A stretch of 64,000 bases of DNA. It comes from Lepeophtheirus salmonis. Its lineage: Eukaryota > Arthropoda > Copepoda > Siphonostomatoida > Caligidae. Made by a program: the position numbers and the translations under genes. Positions within the stretch are counted from its first letter, which is position 1. Each line of letters opens with the position of its first letter. This document shows, in pieces, positions 1 through 11,811 of this stretch. The notes below the pieces were generated by a model, which worked only from the letters and a program-made list of their open reading frames with translations, was not told where the DNA came from and did no database searches. Where the stretch lies: contig NC_052143.2 of the NCBI RefSeq assembly GCF_016086655.4, positions 26,985,886 to 27,049,885 on the forward strand, read 5' to 3'.

Positions 1-2279
1 AAGAAAATATTTGCAAATCTGATATCTAGAAGAGATGAAGGATGGAGAGAAAACATTTTTCCATCCCATGCCCTAAGTGGATATACTTCGAAAATGACCT
101 AACAAACCCTCATATTAATCAATTATCTCTGTTTATTGCAACAACTTCGAGAATTCTGTGGAAAAAATCTCCAATCTATAAGTCAAATTCAGTAAGTGAT
201 GTTCTTAGACAACATTTTGGAATGAAGTTTTGTTTTTAAGTATCGGGTTTACAATCAGAAGCATTGACGAAAGGTATTCTATCTATGAACGCGTGCACAC
301 ACACATTGCCGAATCCCTTATTGCCGAAAACCACTTTGCCGTGCTTTAAATGTTGGTTAAAACCTCAATTAGAACCGTTTTATCAAAAATCATGACATCC
401 CCCAATAAATAAATAAATGAATTAGAAAGGGAAAATATGTTTAAAGAAGAGAGGGAGTCGAGTGTGGATGAAGATTAATCAATGACTGAATGAGTGTCGA
501 TTGAGTTTCAACGGACAATGAGAATGAAGAATAATTTGGATGGAATAAGTTAGAGATCCTATGTACCTGGTCAAGTCCTGATGGACACTCCCCTTTCTCG
601 AGGTCGTCTGGGTTTCTATTATTCTCAAGATGGGTTTTTCATTGGTGTAGAATCCAACTTACACTACACAAGGAACACAAGTAATAATTAATTATGACTA
701 AGTATGTTTACCAAGATTTTCTATCTTTTCAAGTTGATTGTAACTTTTCAAGTTGTTGTTCGTCCCTATACTTTTCAGGAAAAAATGAAAAGTTGGACCA
801 TCAGAAAATATTTCCACTAAAGGCATATTCATATTTCCAGTCTAGTTTCCAATGGTAAATCCAACATTTTCCCCTTTTAAACATTATAATCTATCTAAAC
901 TGACTCACTTTGCATATATCTTTATAAAGTGTTCACATCTATTGTGGGGTACACATTACAAGATAAAAGCATTACTCTTTTCTTGGTTAATTATATTTAC
1001 TGCTCATTAGTCCAGGGCCTCTTAAATTGTTGGAGAACCCCTACGAGGAACCGTGGAGTATTCCTAGGAGAAGGAATCAAAAATTTTATACATTTAAGTA
1101 CCTATTTATTCTGAGTTCGAAATCCAGCATTATTTCTCTACATTTCCAAAGAACCAATAGCTGTTGAAACTAAATTATTCCAACAAATGGTATATTTTCA
1201 TGATTTATTTCTATAAACTTTTTTAAATGTAGTAGAAGCAAAAAAGTACTTTACAAAATATTATATTTAACATAAATAATGCATAACGATGAATAAATCT
1301 TAAAACGTATGAAAATTCCAAGCTATGTTTCAAATATTCCATCTTTTCGTCTGGATTATAATTAAAAGTAATGTTGTAGATCCTTCTATTTATACTTGAA
1401 TATTTTTTGGATATTTGCATTATTTAATTCTTGTCTAAATCACTTTTTTTTCTTGCTAAGCTCTCTTCCTTCTTAAAAGCGTCTGTTACTTTCCGTATGC
1501 TGGGTTGAATACTACTAACAGAGCTTTTTAAAGCTTTGTGAAATCCTTTTACACTATTATTCGTTCGAATTGTCGTAGCTTGAGTCCTTTTATACATATT
1601 CCAAATTTCAATAGGAAATGATGGTTGTACTCTCCGTCGGTTTTCTCAACAACCTTTTTCTCCTCCAATGTAATTCGTTTCAAAGTAAGAAAAAAAAATC
1701 TTGAGGTATAATATCGGTGAATGTCGGTGAGTTGAATAAACCTATCAATTACATCAATGACTGGGAGAAATTCCAAGGCTGTAAAGTAATTGACTTGATT
1801 ATTAAAATTTGAATTCGGTTAGATATTTAACCTTCAAGTCCACATCTGCAATGTGCCGATACAAATTTTTGGCAATATGAAAGAGACAACCAGTGATGTT
1901 AGAAGTCGGGGAAAGTTTAATTGAATGCCTTTAATATTGCCTTTTCGAAATGATCTATTAATGGTTGTGCACTCAATATTGGATGTGGACTCTTTAAGAT
2001 GTTAAAAAATTTGAGATAAATATCTTTAGATTTCCCCAGCAATAAAACGAACAAACGTGGTATACTAGTCTTAGAATTGTCGAATGTCTTTTTTAAAAGA
2101 CGTTTCTATAGTAATTAAATATGTATATATGTACATATATTCAATTAATTAGTTAACTGATGGAAATTAACACACACAAAGGACAATTATTAGAAATGAA
2201 GTAATATATTCAAATGTTACTGTGTCATACTAAAAAAATACACACAAAAATTTAGAACATATAAGTCACTTATAATGTT
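1..2279. other. AT-rich non-coding stretch, no gene recognised
   Basis: I see no convincing coding region here. The open frames are short, low-complexity and lack recognisable domains or splice context. The only notable item is a cluster of TTGCCGAA/TTTGCCG motifs near 305-342, which recurs in opposite orientation near 3020-3090. Confidence 0.6.
305..345. repeat. TTGCCGAA motif cluster
   Basis: Three spaced copies of a TTGCCGAA or TTTGCCG motif lie within about 40 bp. The reverse-complement form (ATTCGGCAA, TTTGGCAA, ATCGGCAATGTGT) occurs in a similar cluster at 3020-3090. Such spaced FGGCAA-like motifs are typical of the subterminal repeats of some DNA transposons, so the two clusters may be opposite ends of one old element. 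That link is inference. Confidence 0.35.
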
Positions 2280-2288
2280 TCTCATAAC

Positions 2289-2760
2289 TTAGCTTGAGAT
2301 CCAATGGAGGTATACATTCACAGTCTTAGATACACATCTCTGAGGATTTGAGTCTCTTGAGTGAATACGTAATGCAACTTGCTTCGTACTCTTTGTGTAA
2401 GAAAGAAGGTTCACGAAGAAACAAAGAACCATCGTTCTTATCTTTCTATTCAGATTCCAGATTCCTCCAACTGTACTGAGCTTTACAGTTTTCCTCACTT
2501 ACGTATCTCATTTCCTCGTGCGCTCTCCTACGACCTGACCTTTGAGAGTCTTCCCAAATCCTCTGTGTGGCTTGCTTATCCACAGCCAACCTCCTCTTCT
2601 TCCGAAACATCCTGGATCATAACGAAGTAAAAATCTGAAATCTCTACCCCGATCGGATGTTAATCTCTACCTCCGTGCTTAGTTCCTGGTCAGTAATCAT
2701 CGGAGTAGATTGTTATGTTTGTTCGTCAATCCATGAATCTGTTTAAATACAAGCAATCCA
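2289..2760. repeat. GC-richer island, possible old transposon or LTR piece
   Basis: Base composition is clearly richer in G+C than on either side, with purine-rich and pyrimidine-rich tracts, and both strands hold open frames of 69-83 codons without known domains. In this window such islands are nearly always transposon remnants. No terminal repeats, primer-binding site or reverse-transcriptase motif could be recognised, so the class is unknown. Confidence 0.35.
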
Positions 2761-3017
2761 TCATGTCGAATTATAATAGATTACACATATATTACGGTGA
2801 TTACATCTAAGGACTTCTTGATCAATAATTAATATTAACTTTTGAAGCATCCTCATAATTAAATAAATTATTAATTAATTAACACTTAACTATTGCAATT
2901 TGTGATAAATAATTAAACATATTATCTTTTAACTTTGGAGTAACATAAATGGGAATCATAATTACATAGTATTGGTGCATGAATCATTATCAAATATGTA
3001 TATTATATAATTCGGAA

Positions 3018-3092
3018 AGTAGTCATTCGGCAAGCTGACATTTGGCAAAATGTCTGTTCTTCCAATTGGCTATCGGCAATGTGTCCTAGAGC
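3018..3092. repeat. TTCGGCAA/TTTGGCAA motif cluster
   Basis: Motifs ATTCGGCAA, TTTGGCAA and ATCGGCAATGTGT are spaced by about 15-25 bp, in opposite orientation to the cluster near 305-345. Together they could bound a 2.7 kb degenerated element that would include the GC-richer island at 2289-2760. Confidence 0.35.
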
Positions 3093-3690
3093 CCTTTATA
3101 CAATGCGGGATGGCATAAGATATTATCGAAGGGGAAATTTTAGTCTTCTCTACAGATAAACGGATTTTCCATAATCATTTTATTCCTTGGCAAATGAAGA
3201 TAACATTCCAACGTTTAATGTTGAATAATGATGTAAGTAGAAGGCATCTACAACAACTAGATTTAGCTGAAAAAAGATTGGTTTAATTATGAATTCGACG
3301 AAGGGTATAGCGTATCGGTAAAAATTTACTTCACAACTTCAACTTGCAACAGGGTTATTTTTTTAGACTACCATGCGTAAACTGTAGAAAACCATAACAT
3401 TCCGTCAAGTTTCTGTTATATATTTTGAGATATTTTGTATCTTTGGACCTCAGGGGCCTGGAGGAGATTGAATTAAAATACATAAAATATGTAATTTTTT
3501 TTGGATCAGCAAGTTGTAATAAGAGTGTGTCTTCCAAAGTACGAGCATTTAACGTCGCTGTGCTTAATAAAAAGACTTATATAACTAAGAGGCTTAAGTG
3601 GGGCACAACATCTATCATGCATTTACACGTCCAAGTGTAAATATAGGTACGTATATAAATTATTTTGGGAGAACAGTTGATCAACCAAGA

Positions 3691-3714
3691 TATCATATAT
3701 ATATATATATGATA
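3691..3714. repeat. (TA)n palindromic microsatellite
   Basis: TATCA, then eight AT units, then GATA: a fully self-complementary 24 bp tract able to form a cruciform or act as a variable microsatellite. Confidence 0.7.
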
Positions 3715-4387
3715 GGGTTGCAGATTTGACCCCGGCTTCGCAAACAAAAGTATTAAAACAATATTTATGGTAGAAAATAAGTATTGAGAATTGTTTAATA
3801 TGTATTTTCTAGAGTAAAAATGTCTGTAGATTATAAGCTTCTAAGTTTCAATCCTGTGTTTTTGTCGTTTAGGTAAAAAATCTGAAATTGTGAACAATTT
3901 TCAGCAAAAATTGAGTGTGTTTGAGTGAAAATTTTATTAAAATCCCAATTTTGTAGACCTCTAGAATCTATAATGCTTATTTAAAAAAAACATTATTTAT
4001 GATCAAATGATAGATATTGGCCAGAACTTTAAAATAAAACTGTTTTTTTTAGATGTTTCTTCCATAACTTTTTTGTAATGGCCCCTTTAAAAAATATATC
4101 TGAAGTGACAAACGAGGATCGAAAATTCAGACTTTTCGATAAATTCCTGGCTTTAGATAGCCATATCTATTGATAGGAAAGAACTACAGGCTTGATTTAC
4201 ATATCATTTAATTGAAAACTTAATAAGCTTTGAATTGATACTTAATTTATACTATTTCTTGTACAGGAGCATTTAAAAAAAAATTATCCTTGGTACATAA
4301 AAACGTTAGGAGCTATATACTTGAAAATTTGATCTTTTTTATCTGAAATATTATATTTTAGGATGATGTGTTTAATTTTCTCTTATT

Positions 4388-5212
4388 AGCCAGAGAACAT
4401 TGACGCCGTGCGTGAAGTGACTATGCAAGATCGTCATGTGACATACCGTGAGATAGAAACATCCTTGGGCATTTCTTCCAACAGCATACATTCGATTGGG
4501 TGTACACTTAGCCGTAAAAAAGGTTTCTTCTCGTTGGACCCCGCTCAATTTGACAATCGCTCAAAAGAAGGCTCGTGTCGATTAGTGCAAAAAAAATGTT
4601 GCAAAAATACACTCGCAGCTTCAAAAGACGTTTATAAGATCGTCATAGGTGACGAATCATGGATCTATGTGTATGAGCCCGAAACAAAACAACAATCGAC
4701 CGCGTGGGTCTTCGAAGACCACCCAAATTCAACGAATGTTGTTCGTGGAAGAAGCCCTTCGAAGCAAATGGTCGCCTGTTTCTTCGGCAAAACTGGTCAT
4801 GTGGCGACTGTTCCACATGGACATCGTAGGACGGCCAATTCTGAGTGGTACATCACAATTTGTTTTCCTGAAGTCTTCGGAGAAATTTGAAAAACGAACA
4901 AGAGAAGACAAATCATTGTTTACCAAAACAATGCACACATCGGCTCAAACCAGCGCCTTATTGACCAGACAACACGTCGAATTGATGGGTCATCTGCCGT
5001 ATAGCCCTGACTTGGCACCCGATTACTTCTTTTTATTCCTGCACATCAAGAGAAAAATGTGTGGTAAACGATTTTCGTCGCCAGAAGATGCTGTTGAAGC
5101 GTTTAACCATGTTTTGGAGGTGTCTCAATTGAAGTGGAAAAAGAGCTTCGATAATTGGGTTGAGCGCATGTACAATTGTATCAATCATGCTGGAGAATAC
5201 TTTGAACAATAA
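4388..5212 (+). pseudogene. mariner transposase pseudogene (DD34D type)
   Basis: This is a decayed Tc1/mariner-superfamily transposase. From 4391 the frame reads PENIDAVREV, then a helix-turn-helix part (REIETSLGISSNSIHSI). Further on come the first catalytic Asp in GDESW (about 4650), the SKQMVACFFGKTGHVATVP block, and near the end YSPDLAPDYFFLF with the third Asp region. The ending AGEYFEQ followed by TAA is the usual C-terminus. Lesions: the N-terminal helix-turn-helix region is cut off, a TGA follows FGEI at 4888, and a frameshift near 4930-4950 moves the rest into another frame. The second catalytic position reads QNN where a DN pair is usual. No intact inverted repeats were identified, although an A/T-rich 3' flank runs to about 5280. 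It cannot make active enzyme. Confidence 0.93.
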
Positions 5213-5289
5213 TAAAACCATTTTTGATGATAAGTATTCGCATTTTCTTTATTAGGGTAGAAATATATATAGCAGCCTAAGTAAACATA

Positions 5290-6788
5290 GTTTATACATT
5301 AATCTAAATTCTTATTTATATTAAATATTATTACTATGCTTCGGAGTGTGTTAGAGAAATTGTTCTCAATAGGTGAGTTGCAAGTGCGTCACAGATCTCT
5401 TATACAAAGCATATGTTAGAATTGTTTTTATTTTTTATGAAAAAAATAGTCCTCTTTGAGTTTATTTTTTAATTTTAAACTAAACAGATCTAGTCTTTGA
5501 TTTTTTTAAATTTTAACAATATAAACGTAAAAAAAACTGTAAAGTTGAAATCTCATGAAATTAGAAACTTATTTAAAATAATATTTTCACAGCACTAAAG
5601 CTATTTTAAACCTAAAAGGTTATCTTCTTTGTAGTACTAAATCATTTTATTCCCCCTAAATAATATAACAGAAAGCTGATATTAACAAGAGCCTAAATTC
5701 AGTAATATTATATGTCTCGCTCCTGCCTTCTCCTCATCCTCTTTTTTTCCTTACAAAAAAGTCAACTCTTCTCATAATACTTCAAAAAGTTTCTTATTTA
5801 AAAAAACAAACTTTTATATGGTTTTAAAAAAAGATTTTATAAAAATTTTTGTATGAAAATATTATAAATGTACAAAGAATACAATATAATTAAAGTTATT
5901 TCAACTCTACATAGGTTCATTAAAAAATAATTTAGGAATATAAGGTCATGAAAAAATCGTTCCCTTAATGTACATTCATATAAAGTATTAACTCAAAAAA
6001 GCAAAAGTAGTTAAAATATGATCCCTTTTAAAGTTCTTGTTTTATGCGTTGAATTTAACATTACAACATATAAATATATTGGTATTGTTCATTTCTACTT
6101 TATACCTAAGTTATAAGCAATTAAAATTAGACAAGTTAGAAAACCGTAAGTTATTTTTTTGCACAACATTTGACTAACATTGATTGTAAACAAACATTAG
6201 ATGATATTTATGATAAAATCACAACAACAACAAAAAAAAAAGAGACTACAAACATAAACAATCATAGGGGACTTCAATTCTTGACCTTCTCCTATATTCA
6301 AAGCAGGCATACATAAAAATAATAAACATAAAAGAAAATAATATTATAATAGAAAAGTCATCCTTGCTTATAACCTCGTGGCCTTCAGAAAAAAGCCATA
6401 CATTTTTTTGTTATTTTTGACTATTTTTATAGTTCAAAGCAGTTTTAAGCTCTCTGTGTTGATGAAAGGGATAAATTAAATAAATATTTTTGAAAACCTA
6501 ATGGTAAAACATTCTAAAAACATTTTTAAAATGTCTGCATCATACTTTTAGCTCGAGTCATCTTTGTTTAATGTGGAAAATACATGCTTTTTAGTAAGAG
6601 GCTCATAGCTTCAAGCCGAATAGATTCAAAAAGTTTAAAAGTACAGCATTAGATAGCTCAAAGTATGATTTTTAATTTAAAAGGAAAGAGCATCTTCCAA
6701 AACACTGTATATCGTTGCCTATTAAAGATAAGGCCACGACAATATTTCAAGAATAAAACCTTTTTTTGAATTGATCTCATAATATAAG
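5290..6788. other. AT-rich intergenic DNA, nothing recognised
   Basis: Very AT-rich, with poly-A and poly-T tracts and no sustained coding frame, known repeat end or RNA gene that I can recognise. Confidence 0.6.
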
Positions 6789-8689
6789 TAAGGGTGATAA
6801 TTTTGGTAAGAATAGAAAAGCGTGCGAGGAGAAAAGAAGAATTACTTATGGCATCATTGATTAAATAATATACATCTTCTTCTATCAATCATGAACGTTA
6901 TCATTCCCGCCTTTATTATTCAATATTAATATAATATGAGATGGTGATAGTCGATAGAGAACTGAATAAAATCCCCAAAATGACGTCGCCTTCTGTCTGG
7001 ATTTATGAAAATGGAGGCCCAGGAATTTGGAAAATACTTACCGGATGAGAAACAGATGGTTTGTCGGATTTGTTGATATAAATGTGCCTTTAGTCCCCTG
7101 TCTAGAATTACACGCCACTCATTATCCTCATCTCATAACAAGAGTATGGATATTCATCTATAAAATCAATTTGACGATGAATACATCAAGTCAGACTTTA
7201 ACTTTGATCTCACAACGATGCTTATTGCATGTAATATAACCTTATCCATTGCTAATCATCTACGTTCAAAAAATTTATGGAGAAATACAAGGGTAAACAC
7301 GTCCATTCCCAAGGAACCATCATTAAATTAATGGAGGATGTTGGTACTGATGTCATTTATAGAAATACATATAAAAATGTTTTGAGTCATCCACACCAAA
7401 TGATGATCAAGTTATCAGTAAAAAGTATTTACAATATCGAAATGGAACTCTGAATTTTGTACTATCTCACAGTAAGTATTCAATTTTTTTTAAATCTAAC
7501 CATAAAATATGATTCTATTTTAGCTAAACATATCAAGAATTATGATACACAACTCAGTAAAGGGCAAAAACAACTGCTTAAATGGTCACAACAACGGGGG
7601 TAGTAGCTTTGGATGGTTTGCAACTAGTTTGTCTGAGACTACTTACTTCGCTTTAAGACTTGGGTATGATAATTAGGTTTTCCAATATTACATAGTCAAT
7701 AAATATTACTTTTTTATCACTAAAGGCTTAGCTATGGTTAATGGGCTCCAAGAAATGGTGTTCAAAAACTCATAAAAGGCAAAAACAACTGTTTAAATGG
7801 TCACAACAACGAGGGTAGTTACATTGGGTGTTGCATTATAATTAACAATTGTGTATATCCATCATGATCAAATCTTTTTTGATGCTCTTAATAGGGAGTA
7901 ATATCGCCGGACATTACTACATAATTAGCTTTTGCTCTAAATCTTTACGATGAATTTATTTATAACATTTTTTTATTAGTATATTTATTGTCTAATTTTA
8001 TGATTTTGACATTTACTTTATTATTAATAATTAGTTAGATCTCATCGGTAGAGATATATCTATCCTGTGCACAATTGTATATAGCAACTTCCACATGAAG
8101 AAGAGGGGTGATTATCTTTTTGATTAAACTCCACGTCTCGCTTGTGTATTGCAACCTAAAGTTATGACATATTTAACTGAATTCTGATGTTAAAACAAGA
8201 AAAAATTATCTGGATCAATTTATTATTTCAATATTCTGTATTTATAATTTATTATTATTAATAGGTATATGATTTTAATTGTTTAATTTTGTATATTTAA
8301 CTTAAATGTATGATGGTTTATTTTTTAGTATGTAGATTATATTTAATTAAAGCCTTCTTTTTTAAACTTTGAGCTTCAAATATATTTCAAATACTCTACT
8401 TTGTCGTTTCATTAGCTATTATTCTGAGAATAAGGTTCATAATGAATTACAATTTCATGGAGTGTGACGTTTTCAAATCTACTGTAACGGATAAAAAATG
8501 TCGAAGTCAATTATACGTAGTATATCTTCATTAAACATTTTGCTAATAAATACATTCGTTATACCCTCAAAAATCATAATAAAGCAGGCAGATGATAATC
8601 ACATCAGTATTTTAAACAATGATACCATATGTCTTTTTTCCCCTCCTCCTTGCACGCGTTTTTCTCTACAATATTATCGACTATAACTA
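6789..8689 (+). mobile_element. hAT/CGGBP1-like DNA transposon relic, copy A
   Basis: This is one of two near-full copies of the same element; the other is inverted at 25611-27451. The ends form imperfect inverted repeats of about 70 bp: left TAAGGGTGATAATTTTGG and GCGTGCGAGGAG, right (reverse complement) GATAATATTG and GCGTGCAAGGAG. A coding relic starts at ATG 7011 (MEAQEFGKYLPDEKQ) and has a zinc-finger-like C-x2-C (CRIC) with H-x5-H after it. It is broken here by a TGA after CRIC. Downstream, the frame around 7172-7450 (FDLTTMLIACN, then EKYKGKHV and KLMEDVGTDVIYRNTYKNVL) resembles CGGBP1-like proteins, which derive from hAT transposons. A direct duplication of about 45 bp sits at 7560-7605 and 7776-7820. 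The superfamily assignment is inference; the repeat structure is seen directly. Confidence 0.8.
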
Positions 8690-9015
8690 AGGGTGATAAT
8701 TTTGGTAAGAATAGAAAAGCGTGCGAGGAGAAGAGAAGAAATACTTATGGCATCATTGATTAAATAATATACATCTTCTTCTATCAATCATGAACGTTAT
8801 AATTCCCGCCTTTATTATTCAATATTAATATAATAATATTAGATGGGGATAGTCGATAGAGAACTGAATAAAATGCAAAACATAACGTCGCCTTCTGTCT
8901 GGATTTCTGAAAATGGAGGCCAAGGAATTTGGAAAATACTTACCGGATGAGAAACAGATGGTTTGTCGGATTTGTCGATATAAATGTGCCTTTAGTCCCC
9001 TGTCTAGAATTACAC
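8688..9015 (+). mobile_element. truncated third copy of the hAT/CGGBP1-like element
   Basis: Begins with the same TAAGGGTGATAATTTTGG end directly where copy A stops, so the two are tandem. It stays alignable up to CCTGTCTAGAATTACAC at about 9015 and then breaks off. Its zinc-finger frame is open where copy A has TGA and copy B has TAG: MEAKEFGKYLPDEKQ leads into CRICRYKC. The three copies therefore decayed independently. Confidence 0.85.
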
Positions 9016-9053
9016 AATTATAAAGCAAATTTGAAATAAATTACTCTAAAATA

Positions 9054-9172
9054 ATGGGTCATTATAGCGTCCGAGAATGCAAAAATAGAACTGAGTCAAA
9101 ATTCCAAAAGCTTCAGGGATACGTTCGCTTTTTTTAAATTTCCCATTCCCAAAAAATAAGCTAAATAAATAA
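9054..9172 (+). pseudogene. THAP-domain N-terminal fragment, frameshifted
   Basis: ATG at 9054 opens MGHYSVRECKNRTES and continues to GYVRFF. A one-base slip in the T-run near 9130 then moves the frame to KFPIPKK. This matches the beginning of THAP zinc fingers (normally CSVxGCxN then FxxFP). The first zinc Cys, expected before SVREC, is absent, so the finger would not fold. The fragment stops after about 40 residues and no further exon was found. It could be a leftover of a P-element-like or THAP9-like transposon, as at 40-43 kb. Confidence 0.6.
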
Positions 9173-9829
9173 GTAAGCTATGACGATATGAAATACATCA
9201 ACAATCTTAACTTTATTCTACCTCACAATATACACAAACTTGACACTGGAAGCTTCTTATGATTTTGATAAGGATCAAAAGTAAGCTCTTGCTCTAAAAA
9301 CAGCCTCAATTAGATATCTGACAAATTGTTGAGTTGATTAGAAGAGATAAACGCGTCTATTTATTCATTTAATGATTCCAATTATTTACTGCGTCTTGCT
9401 TGAAAAGATGGCCAATTCGTAAGATTAAGGAGTGTGTTTCGGGTACAAAGATTGATGATTATATATATTTTTAGTTTCCTTCAAAATGTGACATATAGAA
9501 AGGCAGGATTTTTTATTCCATAGGTCGTCTTCAAAGTCCTTATTTAAAAATGTAATGAGTCCACACTTGAATTCTAGTAGGTGTCTTATCTTTTTTATAG
9601 ATATCTTTAACCCATAGCTTCCAAAGATATCCTAGAGTCGGTTCCATTCCTGCAGCTTATGGCACAGCATTAATCAGAATAGGGGAAAAGTCATTATACT
9701 GCGAGTCCACGTCGAATCTCAAGTCATGCTAAAGTCCTTGAATATTTCCGTGGAGTCCTCAGATGTCATTCATGCTAATTTTAAGTCCATAACTATACGA
9801 GTAATATAGGGTTCATAGTCTTAAAGCTT

Positions 9830-9995
9830 TTCTTGAGAACAGAATATTATAGCTTTGGAGTCCAAGTGGAGTCACAAGACTAAGCTATAGAGTCCAAGTG
9901 AAGTCTCGAGTCTTTGGTTGTGAGATCGTCTTCAAAATATGGACTCAAGTCCAACTCGAGTCACAAGTCTCGAGTCCAAGTTCCCGAATCTCTGG
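9830..9995. repeat. GAGTCCAAGT-type short repeat cluster
   Basis: Many imperfect copies of GAGTCCAAG(T/C) and its variants (GAGTCACAAG, GACTCAAGTCC, TCTCGAGTCC) follow one another, with less regular AAGTCC words from about 9690. It looks like a degenerate short tandem repeat or the core of a dispersed repeat. No coding potential. Confidence 0.6.
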
Positions 9996-10668
9996 CAATA
10001 ATTGACCATTGTATTTTAAATAATAGATTTATTATTATTATAAATAATAACAATTATAAAATCATATATCAATATGTATGTGTAATTGAAAACACTTCTT
10101 CTCCTTTGGTTATTAATAAAAAAAGGAGAAATAAAAGAACAAAATGATTTTTTTTTACACATAACGTAGGGGTGTGAGGCGTGCTTCATTCCTCTTTTTA
10201 TTATATCCCAGTATACAATAAATAAATGGCTCACGGCTCTTCTCAGTCTAACGGTGCTCGATGTGCTATTGGGTTAATGCTTTAGCTACGACTAGAGATG
10301 GAATTTGCATAAGAGTGCGAGGAGAAGGCGGGAGTTTGGAACTGTTCACAGCTTAACAAAATTTAAAATTGAGTTAAACTAATAAACATTTAGAATATTA
10401 ATAAATGTAATAGAATAATTGACAGCTCACAAAATTACTGCATAAATTTTCATGTCAGTTATACTTATATAAACATAAAACTCAGGTTGGCCAAGATATT
10501 AAGGTATAAACTTGATATTTAAAATACCTACCTTGTATATTGTCATCATATTCCTATAAACTATTATTCCGATAATCTTTATAGCATCTGAAAAATCAAT
10601 AAATACTACTCACCTATTCAATATTTGTGTATTAAGTACATTTATTGAATGAATTATCATGCTTAAGG

Positions 10669-11811
10669 TTAGTGTTAGTGTTAAGACTCCGTCCAAAACC
10701 AAATTTTTGTTCGGTTTGGTCTTAAAAGTTTTTTCTCGAATTATTTAGATCGATATTTCGGTCCAGACGTAGACCACAAACTAAAATTTAACAGACAGTT
10801 TTCAATTTAAGGACCAACTTTCTCCCCTATCTGCCTGTTTTATGAGTTGTACAAGTGTGATTAATACAAGTCATTTAAATTCATATCACGCTATTCTAGC
10901 TCAATATTCACGCATTTGAAACACAAATGACGTCAACAACAATTCATCTATAAAATCAGTCTAGACCATAGCGTGATTTAGAGCAACAAAGTTTTCATTG
11001 ATGAGGTTGTTATTGATTTAAGATGGCAACAGTTGTTGTCGGGGTATTTTTGATATAATATTTTTTTTATCCTCCTTTTTTTGTTGATTTTTTAATAATA
11101 TATAAGTATATCATAAAGTGGGGCATATAACAGTTGACGTCATCTCGCGCGAAGTTAGCACCCTCAAGTAATCTATACTTACAAGGGTGGTTTCCAATCT
11201 CAACGTAAAGATGGCAGCACTTGTAAATAAAAGCTAATTACGTCTATCCAGCATCTGTTGATAGTTACTCAATAAAGTTATGCAACCTTCGTTTGAGTGA
11301 GTTGATGTGTTTTTGTGAAAATGGACAAAATTGAGTATCGAGCACTCATTAAATATTTGTATTTTAAAGTATAACTTTAAATAAATTCAGACATACAAAG
11401 ACCAATTGAGTTAAAATTTGACACGTCTTAGTCCATCCAACTCAAAGTAATAGTGCCAAAAACAAAATAGCTGAGAAAAACGACGAGTACTATTTGGACG
11501 GGTTACAGAGATGGAAGCATCACTGAGAGAAGGATGTAGAGTTAGTTTACACAGAAACCGTATTTAAAATGTAAAGAAATAGCTCATGAAAATATCTTGC
11601 ATCTTTGTTAGGTTGGAAACTTTTCAGACAACCGGGCTCGTCTCTCTGATCTAAACCTAATTTTAAATTATACTTATCCAGACCAATTTTTTCTTTGAAA
11701 CTGGTCCAAACCGAAATTTTTTAAAAGACCAAATTTATTCGGTCTACCAAAAAAAAAAATAAGGATTCCAGACCGGTCTAACACTTTTAAGCTAAAACCT
11801 AACACTAATAG
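10669..11811. mobile_element. candidate non-autonomous DNA element with TTAGTGTTAG ends
   Basis: The left end reads TTAGTGTTAGTGTTAAG. The right end, read on the other strand, begins TTAGTGTTAGGTTTTAG and continues into AGACCGGTCTGG. Both sides also carry related GGTTTGG/GACC tracts. Internally there are TGACGTCA-like sites (near 10930 and 11140) and a smaller inverted pair (CACGCTA near 10890 and TAGCGTG near 10970). No transposase frame is present. The ends resemble those of elements at 52094-52840 and 63541-63903. Confidence 0.55.

Noticed and set aside
7027..7239. 70-codon frame repeated at 27001-27213, suggesting a conserved small gene
   Set aside because: The frame is conserved only because the whole transposon is duplicated. 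The true coding frame of the element is the one with CRIC, in another phase.
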